Shown here one piece after another: positions 25,150 through 38,214 of a DNA stretch of 55,718 nucleotides. Each line of letters opens with the position of its first letter. Position 1 is the first letter of the stretch. The notes below the pieces were generated by a model, which was given only the letters and a program-made list of their open reading frames with translations, was not told the DNA's origin and ran no database searches. Origin of the DNA: Conidiobolus incongruus B7586 (taxonomy: Eukaryota; Entomophthoromycota; Entomophthoromycetes; Entomophthorales; Conidiobolaceae); contig JNEM01015881.1 in assembly GCA_000697335.1 (NCBI GenBank), positions 1 through 55,718 of the forward strand, in the 5' to 3' direction. Position numbers and translations under genes: made by a program.

Positions 25150-27621
25150 TATGTTCTATGATGATTTCTAAACTAGAACAAGATTTTGATTAATCAATGT
25201 TTTTGCATTTAACTAATGCTGATACATTAGTTTTTGATAATATATAGAACATACCAAATACAAATGAAATATGAATGGTTTCTATATGGTTTTGATTTTA
25301 TACAAGTGTGATTCAAATTTGTTTTTTCTCAGGGATCGATATGGATCAGACGAGACGGTTTTGATAAATTAGTTTACGGTTCTTAAGATAACGATAGTTT
25401 TTGAGATAGTTAACGATAGCCTTTTCAATAAAATGAATTATTTTCTAAATAAAATAATTCTTTGATTAGCACACTCATCACAATGGGAAATGATCACGAC
25501 TGAGTAACTCAGTGAACGGGTGGAAGGATATAAATCATTCAATAGATATAAATGGCTTACCTTGTTTGCTTTAGGGAACTTCTAAACCAAAAAGGCAAAT
25601 ATCCAAGAATGGGAAGCTGAAAAGGATTAGTGATGGTGAAGTAGAGCTACTAGCTTTTGCTACGTTACCCTTGATCCTTTTATACTTGCATTAGAAAACA
25701 ATATAAAATTTTCTCATATACATCACAATCTAATGAGATATGGGATTGGTTGATTAAAATTCCTTCTTTTATTTTGATTGGCTGAATTTTTGAAAAAATT
25801 TTTAAAAAAATTTTCATTGATGTTGCACCGAAACTATTTGCATGAGATGATATGTATAATTGGCCAATTCATTTGATTTGTACTCCACCAACCTTTTCCA
25901 CTCTATCTAGGGAAAATCAGTTTTTTGGTTTTGAAATCTCCAAACCATCATAGTAAGGGAATTGTTCACTTAATCTCTACCTAATCAGATCAGAACTTCA
26001 CCTAACTACAAGGAAATATTTATTGCCAAATGTTTTACAATGATAGATTATATCCAATATCTTTTAATAAATTTATTAAAAATATTACCATATTCTTTTG
26101 GGTTCTATTTCACCCAGATTGTATTTAAAAATGATGATAATGCTTTATCATAATGTGATTTATGAGGTTCCGCTCAACAAATTTGAAATCTTGTTAGAAA
26201 AAATTAATGACTTTAATTGCAAATTTTATGTGGAATTTCAAGCATCATAAGAATTAATATTAAATCTAGATTATAAATAAATGTGATAAATAATTATAAT
26301 TATAATTATAATAGAATATAGCTTTAAAATTTATATACATCATACATGATATATTAACAAAGATATTAGATTTGTTATTGTTTTACTAAATTTCATTTGG
26401 CATTAATTACTCCGTCAATATTTAGATGTAGTTCAAATTCCAAGTCTAAATAATTTTATCAATATTAATATAATTCAGTTACTGATGCTAATTAATTTAT
26501 ATTATAAATTAGCAATATTATCCCAATATCATCAATTTATGGAATTTATAAAAAATTCAATCAAAGATACTTTATTTAAGGTAGCATTAGAGACACGTCA
26601 CATTAATTCTAAAATACCGCCCAATTGTACAATGTCCCACCTAATCCGTAAAATTCACATATATAGGACACTAAACTATCTCAAAAGATTCATACTTTTT
26701 CCAGATCTCAATGAATAACTAATTAATCATTTTTTCTCCACTTTAATATACTCTGAGAAAATTTTATGTTTGTCCTCGATTTGACCCGAAAATTTTAACT
26801 TACATTTACCAGTATAAACTGATACTATATTACTAAATCAACTCAAAATATGTATTATTTGATTTAATTTATGAGTATAGACTAAAGAGTACCTTATATT
26901 TATTTATGAAGTATGATGGATATCACTAATATAAGTATTTCTATAACTATAAATTCTGAAATCTGTTTACAACAAAACATTAATTTAATGAAATTAAATG
27001 TGAATATAAATGATCATTTCAAAATTTATTCTCAAATTCTACCCACAGATTAATCAGTAATTATCAATCATGGCTATTTAATCAAACTTAAGTCAATCAT
27101 TAAATATGATATATTAGGTTATCAGTATATACCGATATGTATATGGCAAGTAGTTATATCGTTCTAACTACATTGGATCTAGCCCTTAAATCAATATTTT
27201 TTACATTACAATATCGGTTTCCATTGGATTTAATATTTTTAGAACTGGAGTGTTTACGAAAACTCTCAAGTGGATGAAATTAGCCAATAAAATTATTAAA
27301 TTTACACAATATTTACACATAAAAATTCTTTGGTAATTTATTTTATCCTTATACTGTCACCTATTTTTCATTATTTAGGCAATAATTGTCAAAAATAAAA
27401 ATTATTTATCTAAGATAAACAATTTTAGTAATTTATAAAAATTGTTATATAAATTTGAGTAATAAATATTATTTAATTATATAGTATATAATTTAATAAA
27501 TTAGTTGAAGTAATAATAAAATTAATTACAAATATGTATAAATTAAATTTTTGAATTCGAAAATATTTTTAGAATTATGAGACTGTCAATAATAACTATC
27601 TATTTTTGATAGTTGATTTAA
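25150..27621. other. URA2 upstream region and desert
   Basis: The first 600 bases are less AT-rich than the desert beyond and probably hold the URA2 promoter and leader. The open frame 26485-26718 plus (77 codons) has an AT-driven composition at its start and no recognisable family. I do not call it a gene. The rest shows nothing. Confidence 0.45.
25499..25513. promoter_or_regulatory. 15-bp palindrome upstream of URA2
   Basis: ACTGAGTAACTCAGT has perfect 7-bp arms around a single central base, 350 bp upstream of the URA2 ATG. TGAGT half-sites are typical of bZIP (AP-1/Gcn4-type) factors, although spacing here is one base wider than in a standard site. In a GC-poor genome a 15-bp near-perfect palindrome with six G/C is unusual. 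Use as a regulatory site is a guess. Confidence 0.3.
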
Positions 27622-27692
27622 GCAATGGTGGTTTAGTGGTATAATTACCGCCTGCCACGCGGTAGACCGGGGTTCGATTCCCCGCCATTGCA
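27622..27692 (+). tRNA. tRNA-Gly (anticodon GCC)
   Basis: The 71-nt sequence folds into a full cloverleaf: acceptor GCAATGG paired with CCATTGC plus discriminator A; D arm GGTTTAGTGGTATAATT (contains the A box); anticodon stem ACCGC/GCGGT around loop CTGCCAC, anticodon GCC; T arm CGGGG-TTCGATT-CCCCG, which is the B box. There is no intron. A T6 run, a usual RNA polymerase III stop, lies about 26 nt downstream. Confidence 0.97.
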
Positions 27693-29298
27693 TCCAAAAA
27701 TCTATCCATTACATTGGATTTTTTCCCTTATTCATTTATTTATTTATTTCTCATACACTCAATCTCGATTAATCAAATTTATTTATTTAACACGATTATA
27801 TCCATTATTCAACAATAAATGCTCTTAAATGCATCCAATATTAATAACTTGTATATGCTTTAAATGCTATGACAATAATATTATAATGTATGCCTTTCAA
27901 TGCTATGTAAATTGTTATAACTTCATTGATTTCAATTAATTAATAATAATAATATTTAAGTTAAAATTCTCGCTTTATTTTACTAATTCAAAAAAATCTC
28001 ACCCACTGTTCCACTTCAAAAATTGAATATCATGAGAATTTCTATTTTGATTTTATATTTTATTAATAATACCGAATAATATGATTAATATTCAAAATAT
28101 AATATATTAATATGACTTCCCTAAAATATTTTATATTAAATATAAAAAACTATTATTATATTAGATAAATTCTTCATTTATTTCATTGTGAATATCAATC
28201 AAAGTTAATCAACTGAAAAAATTGCAAATTTGATGAAAATAATTTGTAAAATTTAAATTACAAATATTATATTAGATAAAAACTATATTAAAAATTATCC
28301 ACTTTTTCGGATAGATCATATAGATTATTTCAATGATGAAATGATACTTATTTGAAGATATGATACTCCAATTCCATTAGGTTTGCTTTATTTAAACCTT
28401 AAACTCTTTATCTTGATAACTAAATTTTTCTTAAATTGATGATAAATTTCATTGATCATTATGTGAATAAATTTACCATTTAAAACCATTTTAATTTACT
28501 TATCGTAATTATTTATATTTTATCTAACGAGCTTATTCAAATACTTGCTCAAAATTAAGTAAATTAAGTTCTGAGCGATTATACCTACCATATATAATTA
28601 TTTCATTACCATTCAAAATGTTGCATTTTATTAAATATATGCTTAGTTGATATACGAATTTTGTTCAAATAAACTTGAATTCAAAACTAAGTTTTTATTA
28701 CACAAATTTAATATCATTGCAAACTATTTTCTATTATATTCAATAAGTATACTTAATAATATTAGCAATAATTTAACACTACAATTGCAATCATGAACGT
28801 TATTCAAAGAATTAGATTATTGATATAAATCAAATTATTTATCAATAATAAAATTACTAAAATTGAATTTTATAATGTTTTCTGGTATTAATTAATTTTA
28901 AGCTAATAGGCAAATTAATTCATCTCAAATTTTAAAATTCCCAATTTCTTTGCTATTTCATAATTTGTATTTACTAAAAAATTTTATTATTTTAAATATT
29001 ATAATATAAACATAATATATTTTAAAAGTTAGATAGTAATTGATATATGATTATAATTTAGTTATATTTACATAACTCATAATAAAAGATGATTTAATAT
29101 ATTTCACAAACAATTGTTCATAATCAAAAGTAATGAGAGAATCAAGTTATTATAATTTGATTAATTAGTTAATATATAAATTTAATCTTAACATAAATAA
29201 TGATAATAATAAACAATATGTTGATTATTCTTGTATTATATGCATATATATTTATCTCTATAAAAGCCAAAGCTACATTTATTAATTTTAATGATATT
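27693..29298. other. AT-rich intergenic desert
   Basis: About 1.6 kb with TTTATTTATTTATTT and many TAATAATAAT runs. No open frame above chance, no RNA gene or repeat with clear ends seen. Confidence 0.55.
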
Positions 29299-29703
29299 TG
29301 TTGCAGGCACGAGCTCTCGAAGCGCTACAGCGGTCATTTTTCCAACAATATGAGCTGTAATGGCTTGTAGAAATAAGCTAATGAATAAGAGAGCATGTTC
29401 AACAAGCCCTCGCGCGATATAAATAGCTACTGTGCGATCTTAAGCCTGAATAGGATATAGAACAAGAAGATTCAAGTGAAGTAGAATAGATCATTTATTG
29501 ATATCAAATGATATTGGCCTATTATGAGTAAATGGAATAAAAGAGGGTAGGAAAGAGAAAGGAAAATTATTAGATAAAGAGAAATTGAAGCAGGAGCAAA
29601 ATCTTACTAAGGCGAGCATTTGTTGTATCATACTAGTCATGACTTCTAGGTTAAAGTATAATGTTTATCGAGTGGAAAAGGTGTATTATTCCATATTATG
29701 ACA
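29299..29703 (+). mobile_element. Probable solo LTR, retrotransposon fossil
   Basis: A 405-bp block starts TGTTGC and ends ATGACA, with the 5-bp sequence ATATT directly on both sides (29294-29298 and 29704-29708). It is much less AT-rich than its surroundings. A TATAAATAG element near 29420 would be the LTR promoter and gives plus orientation. No internal coding region is next to it, so it is a solo LTR. The superfamily cannot be told from the LTR alone. The duplication is AT-only and could be chance, which lowers confidence. Confidence 0.45.
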
Positions 29704-31127
29704 ATATTCATATTTAAAATTATATTAGTTCTATTAAAATGAACATTAAACTCAAAATTTAATATATAATATTATTCTAAATTATAAATATTAAGATTTT
29801 GTTGAAATCAAATTTAGATATTATCTCTAATTTATAATTAATAAAAATGAATAAATATTGTAAATTTAATACTTTTTTTATTATCAATAACTAGTACCAT
29901 ATTTTTAACAACCTTTTAATATTTAAAAGATAGTATTTTTTATTAAAAATTAAAATTCAATATTTTAAGAACTAAGCAAATTTGCTTACAATTGTTGTTT
30001 TTTTCTTATAAGAGTATTTTTATATTTACTTATAGCAATTATAATTATATAATTTATAACCTAATAAGTATGATAAATATGATAACCTTTTCCAAATATT
30101 TTTAGTCAAAAAATTTGATATAACTTTATTTATTATAATAATAATTTAAAAAATCAAATTAACTTTTAAATTCTTTTAAAAATTAATTTATTTGAAAAAT
30201 TACCATATTTTTTACTAGATTATTTATTATTAAAAATAAATAAAAAACCCTATTTTAATATATTATATTATAATAATTCATATTTTAATATTAATATAAT
30301 ATTATTATTATTATATAAATATTTATAAAAAGGATCATATTATCTTAATTTAATATATAAATTTATATTTTTATAAACTTTGATTTTTAATTATACCTCT
30401 GTAAACTTTATTTTAATTTTTTTAAACTTATATTAAATTTTAATAGGTTTACTTTATATTGCTATTAATTAAATTACTTTTAAATATCAATAAATATATA
30501 TGATGATATAATTAATATTAAATTACCTTGGTAATTTTTTAAATAAAAAAAATATTTCTTATTTTATCAATAATTCAAAAATATAATAAAAATTATTTTT
30601 TTTAAAATTTAAGAATTAATCAATAATTAATTTAATAAAGATAAATTTAAAAAATTATATATTTTTATAAATGATTTGGAGATTTTGAAAGATTCTTTAT
30701 ATATTATGGTTAGGTTTGAACAATATTAATATAATATATTTGATAATCATTTTTAAGCATAATTAATTTAATAATATATTAAAAAATCATTTTTTAATAA
30801 AAATATATTTTATGACTATATATATATTAAAATTATATATTTTTTATTTATTTTTATATAATTTTTTCTTTAATTTTTTCTGAAGTTAATATTATATAAT
30901 TAAAGAATCTAAAATTAAAATAAAAATTTTTTTTTCCTTATTTTTTTTTGAATCTAAAATATTAATTATAAAAAAATATAAAAGATTAATTTTTTTTTAA
31001 ATTATTAAAACTATAATAAATAATTAATTGAAAGTTAAATATTATATAATTTTATATTAATTAATAGTATCATATATTTTTATATATTACATATTTTATT
31101 AATTGTTTAACTATAATTAATAAGTTT
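29704..31127. other. Extreme AT desert
   Basis: Among the most AT-biased parts of the window: long A and T runs and almost no G or C. Probably decayed repeat DNA. Nothing can be identified. Confidence 0.55.
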
Positions 31128-31364
31128 TCAGTAATAATTAATTAAAATATTAATAGTATTAAATATAAATATAAATGTAAGAAGATTGGCGATGATACCC
31201 ATTGCCAGCTCCACAATTTTATCTAGATGATCAGAGATATAAGTGACTACGTGATACACAACTCTAAGGGCCAGGAGGACCAGTTGAGTCGCGATGGCTA
31301 GACGGTTGGGTTCACCATTTGCAATTAATTGTAAATTAGGTAAATTAGATCGAACGAGGGCCAT
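31128..31364 (-). CDS. Small hydrophobic protein, unassigned
   Basis: An ATG-started frame of 78 codons. The first 62 codons have good codon variety and an ordered pattern: a polar start (LVRSNLPNLQLIANGEP) and then a long hydrophobic stretch (about residues 22-62) that could form one or two helices in a membrane. The last 16 residues are AT-driven, so the true end may differ through an unseen splice. It lies back to back with a second coding-like frame starting about 120 bp away on the other strand. I do not recognise a family. It could be a real small membrane protein or a relic. Confidence 0.45.
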   Translation of the reverse strand: MALVRSNLPNLQLIANGEPNRLAIATQLVLLALRVVYHVVTYISDHLDKIVELAMGIIANLLTFIFIFNTINILINYY

Positions 31365-31486
31365 GATATAAAGTCTATGACGATGAATAAAATAAGGAAA
31401 AAAGTTATAGCAAGGTTGAATTTTATTATTATAAAAAGTATATTGATTAGAATAAATTGTAATGGGTAAAAAGTTGGGTTTGGTAA

Positions 31487-31813
31487 CACGCTAGAATAGA
31501 AGTGTTACTCTTGGAAGTGCTAGAGATACAAAGGAAGATAATTGGTGGTAGAGGTGTAATTTTGATTATTAAAACCAAAAATCAAGCTTCCATGATAGAA
31601 GTCACAAGTGTATTTAGGAGTTTGTGGAGGAGCGGCTACATTGTGGTGTATCCTTATGATGGTTCTCAGGGCCGATTTCTTGTTCCAGTTTATCTGAAGG
31701 AACATAATGCGATAATAAATATATTATTGGAATTTTTAAATAACCAAAGTTTGAAAAATGATATTAATGTAATGAGTATTAATATATTATTTCCAATATA
31801 TTTTTGTCAATGA
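31487..31813 (+). other. Coding-like frame without a good start
   Basis: Open for 108 codons after a stop at 31484. The first ATG in frame is only at 31591. The stretch to about 31725 has coding-like composition; afterwards it is AT-driven. A TAG just upstream (31492-31494) could be a 3' splice site, so this may be an internal or last exon. The segment SVFRSLWRSGYIVVYPYDG followed by VPVYLKEHN vaguely resembles the N-terminal half of ribosomal protein uS8, but the C-terminal half of uS8 is not found downstream. I rate that resemblance as weak. Confidence 0.3.
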
Positions 31814-34712
31814 TTTTAATGAATAATAAAAAATTGTTTTTAAATATAGCACTATGTAACAGCAAAAATGTATTCAAAGCTAAACTAAGTTTTTCTGAGC
31901 AATTCAAGCTTTTCGAGTATAATGATACTTTTCAAATACTCTTATCAGCTAAGTTGTAAAAATATTCTGAAAGATATATTGTATATTTTATACTCATTTG
32001 GGTTAATATTGTACCATTATGACAAAATTACTTGAATAGCTTTATAACTCAAATAAACTCAGAGCTATTAATAAATATGTATTTTGATATTTGTTTACCT
32101 TTAATTATCAACTAAGATTTAAATATGAATAAGATTTTTAGACTAATTACATTGAACACTATTATAAAAATCATTTTGAATATCAATACTGCACTTTGGT
32201 CAAAAATTGTTACACAGTACATTGAATTATCACTAAAATTTTTGAAATTTTTAAGAAAATTAATAGGATAAATATATATATATATATCACGTTCCACTTA
32301 TTAGATATTTTTAAATATTGTATATTTATAACTGAGAGCATTACTGAAAGGAAAATACATAATTATATTAAAATTAAAAAAAGCTGGGAATCAGAACAAG
32401 AGATTAAAATATGAATATAATTGTTCATGAGGTATATTGGTAACTATTTTTTAATTGAAATGACTATATATAATATTGAGTATAAATTTTTAAACTCTAT
32501 GAACTAACATGAATTTATTCATCCTAATTTATCGCTAACAGCTATAGTTATTATCAACTTAAAGATTATATTTTACACTTTAGTTCTTTCATTTAATGAA
32601 ATATATTTGATCTAACAATTGTTAATATTGGCGAAAATCAAAGTTCAATAGATTTAATAAAAATTAAAAAATTTTATTAACTTTATATTAAATATAAATA
32701 TTATTAAATTCGTAGTATATAACTTATTAATATTAGAGAAATTATTATATAAATTTATTATAAAAATATTTAATATTATTTTTACAAATATGGTTTACAA
32801 AAAATGTAATATTGTTTACAATAAATTGCGGTTTTTCACAATTTATTTAAGAAAAATTAATCATGAATAGTAGTATATTAATTGAATGATACTCAATTAA
32901 TATACTATTGTTATTATTTTTCTTTGATATTGGTTAGTTTATTGAATTTAACATCACCAAATGTCCAATTAAAAAAATCTAATACATTTTGAATAACCAA
33001 TAAGAAAATTTAACAATATCTAACTTTAAAAAAATACTAAAGTTTTTAATAATTATATTTTATAGTTCTTTTTAAATAGTTACGACATTATAATATTACT
33101 TAGATATTACCAATTTGATTTTATAATATTTTGGAATTGAAATACAATTATGACAAAAATAATATGATCTATACTGATAAGGAAGCTTTGAATATAATAA
33201 ACATAAAAATAAAAATACTTTCTGAAGAATAGTATACATATATTAAGTTACTTATTAACATAGGTACCAATGAAAAAAATGCTGAAATACACAAATAATC
33301 AAATGATATTATTTTGATTCAAATCAGAATAAAGTATTATAAGATTGCGAGAAAATATTCTAATAATGGTTATTTTTTAGCTATATATAAATCAATAATT
33401 AAGTAAATAATTTATTTAAAAAGCATACAGTTATATGAGTATGACTATTAAGACAATAAATATCTTTTAATTAATAATCGTCATGCATTTAATAAAATTC
33501 TGATTATATATATATATATAATATGTTAAAACAATTGAATACAAATATTTCGGTTAATTTCAATTAAATCTTAATATACTTTTTTACAAATTTGATAATA
33601 TTCAAATAAAAATATTTTATTGATTTTTGTTAGTTTTCAATCATGTATAATATTATAAAGTTGTAATAAATTCAGTAAATTATTAGAGCGGTTATAGATA
33701 TGCTAGTAACTCTTATCATCGTTCATCTTGGGATTAGGTCACCTCTAATTGAATTTTATATCAATATACGTGAGGAAAATTACTAATTGCTTCCATTATA
33801 TAATATTATGTTCGGACGAATTTTTACATTTGAATTTCATACAAAAAAATTATTTAAGTTTAAACTATAAGCATTATTATGGATTTATCAAATTTGTAAT
33901 GCCACTTCTATATACCAACAAAGATATGTATATTTTAACCAGCAACTGAGATTAATTGATCCCAATTTTTTCATTTAATGATTTTAAATATATTATGGAT
34001 ATTACAATGAGATTTGATTTATAGCAAATTAGAGCAAATTTTATGAACTTGGCTCAAGAGTCATGGCCAAAAGTCACGGATAGGGCAGGATGTTCCCATT
34101 CCTGAAGCTGGTTAATCATCTGATAAATTTCTTCCTGTGAATTTGGCTATATTAAGATCTATTCATTTACAATTGAAATATCTAAATATTTTCCAATATC
34201 TATTACTATGATATAACCCCAATCCTAAAGTTTAATATAATTAGTAATAATTTTTAAAATAAATCATATTCATATATTAATATTACACTGCAATGCTTGA
34301 ATAAAACTGTTAATTATTTAAACAAATATATATATATATACTCTTCATTGATTAATTTACAGTCAAACATTTCTGAGTTTACTATGATTGATTAGAATTT
34401 ACAAAACAAAACTACATTAATTCAAACTAAATATATCGGTTTGTATATTTTATTAAACTCTTTTAAATAATTTAATTTTTAATATTAAAATCTCATGTTC
34501 TTATCAAGTTAAATAGATAATTCCAGCTTGAAGGAATTCGATTGGATAATAGCTATTAATCCTTTAATTCATTTGTTTTTATTTATATAAAATTTTATAA
34601 TTTGAGATTAATTCAAAATAAATAATAATGATGTAAATAAAAATTATAAATTATAAATTCCATATTTAAAATATTGGTTTTAATTTTAAAGTCTATTAAA
34701 TTCTATTTTAAA
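31814..34712. other. AT-rich intergenic desert with one exon-like scrap
   Basis: About 2.9 kb with no gene. Two short GC-richer scraps stand out: 33690-33780 (plus), where 28 codons are open from an ATG at 33699, and 34054-34146 (minus), an exon-like piece described in the findings. Neither can be tied to a gene. A (TA)n tract lies near 33508-33522. Confidence 0.5.
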
Positions 34713-35147
34713 TTAAAACCCAAAATATCTTGAATTAGGCAAAGAAAAGGTAGGAATACCTGCATCAATATTAAATTCCATCGGCTCACCGAATAGATTC
34801 AAATATAATTTCATACCACCATAATTGACAAAATTACCACCTAGATCCTGTTGTACTTTGTATGTTTGTAGCTTATATCCAACATCTGCAGAAACGCCAA
34901 GGTCGTTCTGGAATGGAAGAATAGGTAATGCATCAAAGTTTATCTCGCGGCCAACACTATTAGACTCTATATTAGATCCACCAAAGTCTGTTGCCAATCT
35001 ATCGCTAAAACGACTTGCCTCTTTTTTATCATTAAGATTAATTTCATTCCCAAAGTTAATATCTCCTTCAATCCCGGTAGATAAGGCACAAGTCAGAAAT
35101 TGATATAGGAAGCTGATAAGTAAGAAGCTGGTGGGGGATAATTGCAT
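34713..35147 (-). CDS. Secreted protein of unknown function
   Basis: A single ATG-started frame of 144 residues. Residues 1-21 form a signal peptide: hydrophobic core FLLISFLYQFL and a likely cleavage after a CALS-type motif. The mature chain (about 122 residues) has no cysteine, is rich in Asn, Asp, Gly and Phe, and contains two similar short phrases, GDINFGNEINLND and GREINFDALPIL. It has no membrane span and no GPI-type tail, so it is probably released. It shares a 311-bp upstream region with PRE1. No family is recognised; lineage-specific secreted proteins of this size are common in fungi. Confidence 0.65.
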   Translation of the reverse strand: MQLSPTSFLLISFLYQFLTCALSTGIEGDINFGNEINLNDKKEASRFSDRLATDFGGSNIESNSVGREINFDALPILPFQNDLGVSADVGYKLQTYKVQQDLGGNFVNYGGMKLYLNLFGEPMEFNIDAGIPTFSLPNSRYFGF

Positions 35148-35458
35148 TATATTCTATAATATATAAATGATATTTAAGCTACAGTCTATAACATTATAGC
35201 TTGAATATTTATACATATTTTTATATTTATTGATAAATTGTAATTATTTATCAAGTCTATAATTCATTTAGTAAACTTTTATGATTTGAAATTTTGAATT
35301 CAATTTTAATCCCATTATTCATTACGTCATCTGATTGGTTATTTATACAATTTGATTACGCATTCACTTTTTTATAAATTCAAAAAAGAATAATTAACAA
35401 TATTTAATTTTAATAAAATTAAATATTCAACTCCAAAAAAATATTACTATAAATAAAT

Positions 35459-36098
35459 ATGGAAGTTTTATTAGGTGTCGTTGGTAAAGATTTTATTTTA
35501 GCCGGTACTGATACTTCAGTTATTCGTTCCATTACCGTTCTCAAAGCTACTGAGGATAAGAGCCGTCCTTTAAATGCTCACAATATTTTATTGTACAGTG
35601 GTGAACCTGGTGATACCGTTCAGTTTGCCGAATATATTCAAAAGAACTCCAAATTATTCACTATCATTAATAATGGGTTGGAATTAACTACTTCTGAAGT
35701 TACTAGTTTTACTAGAAGAGAACTTGCCCAAAGTTTGAGAAGTAGAGTAAGTTTATGATAATTTAAATTATTTTAATTTCTAATTCATTTTATAGCATCC
35801 TTATAATGTCAACATGCTCATTGGTGGTTGGAGCAAAACTGAAGGACCTAAACTTTATTGGTTAGATTACTTGGGTTCAAGCGCTTCAGTCCCATTTGCT
35901 GCACATGGTTACGGCTCCTACTATGTACTTTCACTTATGGATCGTCACTACCACCCCGAATTGACAGTGGAAGAAGCCAAGGCTCTCATGGTTAAATGCT
36001 TGGAAGAGTTGAAGACTCGTTTCATTATTAATCTTCCTAATTTCAAATTTAAATTAGTTGATGAACAAGGTGCCCATGATGTCGACGTATATGCTTAG
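35459..36098 (+). CDS. PRE1: 20S proteasome subunit beta-4
   Basis: Beta-4 (yeast Pre1, human PSMB2) is a structural, non-catalytic subunit of the inner ring of the 20S proteasome. Exons 35459-35746 and 35796-36098 join across a 49-nt intron (GTAAGTTTAT...TTTATAG) to give 196 residues, against 198-201 in relatives. The chain starts directly with MEVLLGVVGKDFILAGTDTS, with no propeptide and no N-terminal Thr nucleophile, as expected for this subunit. Other marks are the GDTVQFAEYIQKN segment, HPYNVNMLIGGW after the intron, and YWLDYLGSS. The gene is complete. Confidence 0.96.
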
Positions 36099-36644
36099 TA
36101 ACTTTTCATGTATTATCTACTCTTACGAATTTATTATTAATTAAATTGATAACCCTTTTTATATATTGACTATAGAATCACACATATATACATTTTTTCT
36201 GTAAAACGGCAGTGTATATATTGATTTTAATTTTTATCAATATTCCTGATCTATAGATATTCTCACATTAATTGAGCTTTGTTATTACAGTTCTTTTTTA
36301 AAAAAATTTATCATTCAATTAATAACCTTTACAACTAAACTTTAAAAATACTACCTGCTAATATACATAATTTAATCATATTTAATGAATATATTAAAAA
36401 TAATATTTACTATTAAGTCATCCTATTAATAATCCTAATTTTATCAAATATAAATTACTATTAAAAGTAATTAAATTTGATTATATTAATGTTCATATTT
36501 TTTTGGAATTTATTCAATTATCAATAATTTTTATTTCATATAAGAAGAATTTTGATATTTTAATTAAATAATTATTATGATAAACATATTTTGAATAAGA
36601 TTATTAAATTGCGATTTATTTAATACTATAATCTTTGATTTACA

Positions 36645-36679
<35 letters not shown>

Positions 36680-38214
36680 ATCTTTGCTACTAATTTTTTC
36701 AAAATTATTGATTTTAATAATTTTTTAAATGATTATTATTTATTATGAAATATCAATCAACTTTCAATTTATTTATTCATTAATAATAAGGTCATACTTT
36801 ACTGCAAAAAAATTTGAATAACGTAAATATTCTAAGTATATAGAATTTTTGTACATTATATTAAAGTTAATTAAATACTTTATGAGGAAATATATATACT
36901 ATAATTTGCATTGGATATAAAGCAATCGAATATTAACAAACCTAAAAAGGTGAATATAAATAATTTAATTAATCTGAAATTGTACAATTTTTAATTAATA
37001 CTTTCATGTCAAATTATTCTAAAATAAATTTTATATTTAATTGTAATTTTAATAAAATATATATTGAAAGAATTCGTAATTTTATTGACAATAATACCAT
37101 TATTAATTTTGTTAATACATTGAAATTTGGTGAAATTTTCTATAATCAAGTTTGTAAATTTGATATAAACCGGGAGCCAAGTAACTGGATCATGGGTAGA
37201 CATGGTAGTACCCCATCTCTCAAGTAATGTATCATTATTTCTAATAAATCTAAACCAAGCATAAGAAGTATATTATATAAATAATCAAATCAATAATGCT
37301 ATTAATAATATAGTTTTACTAAATTAGAATTAAATAATGATCAATTAATTGTAATTCTTTTTTTCAATTTTAAGAAAGTAATCTTTGTACTATTATACTA
37401 TGTATCTTTTTCATCCAAAATAATCATAAATATTTCAAATTATCTATACTGTAATATTTTTGTATAAATTTTGAATTGAATAATGAATCAATACATATTT
37501 TCCAAATAATTTGATATTGAATATTTGAATTTAATAATATTGAAAAATTTCCTTTTAAATTTTAAATAAAGCATCGATATAATAAAATGAGGGAACTAAA
37601 GGAACTATATGGTTTAATTATATTAATATTCATATATTTAGATGATTCAAAATGTGATACTTTTGATTCTATGTTATTTCTGTTATATATCGGATGCCAA
37701 AATATTGAATTTTTTCAATTTTAAACTTGAATCAATTGGAATTTAATATTTATCATTGAAAATTTAAACTGTATTCATAAATTCTTACGATATATTGCAC
37801 ACAATATTTTTGAACCCTCTTACAAGTTGAATATATAATTAAAAATATTTATATGTCCCAGTCTTAAAATTTCTCAACAATTCCTGTCTGTTTATAGATC
37901 GAATCCTTAAAATAATAATTTTATATTATTCTAATAAATCAAATTTTATTCAATAATTTTTATCCATTAAACACATGATATTAGTATGGAAATTAAGAAA
38001 TGGCAAATTTTTTAATTTCTGATCTTTCAAACATATTATATGTTTTGGAAGATTATATATATATAATATATAGGAAAATAAATATTTTCAAACTATATAT
38101 ATATATATATTCAATTTTTATTATTTTTATTAAAATATTTTGATTTTAAAATTTACACTTAAATTTAATCATGCTTAAACTAGAATATGATTATCAAAAG
38201 GTTTTTATTTTTGT
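36099..38214. other. AT-rich desert with TA microsatellites
   Basis: No gene seen. A 30-bp (AT)n tract covers 36648-36677, and a shorter one lies near 38096-38110. The frame 37006-37227 plus is AT-driven except for its last 20 codons, and the opposite strand of that same short part (37171-37240) also looks exon-like; see findings. Confidence 0.5.

Noticed and set aside
26485-26718. 77-codon frame upstream of URA2
   Set aside because: No family, AT-driven first half, no splice or promoter support. Kept only as a remark in the intergenic entry.
31487-31813. Mitochondrial ribosomal protein uS8 gene
   Set aside because: Only a loose likeness over about 40 residues, and the C-terminal half of uS8 is absent downstream.
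33749-33949. 66-codon frame on the plus strand
   Set aside because: AT-driven composition and no recognisable feature.
36648-36677. (AT)n tract as a structured or regulatory element
   Set aside because: Simple microsatellite; similar tracts occur at 49625 and 55057 without gene context.
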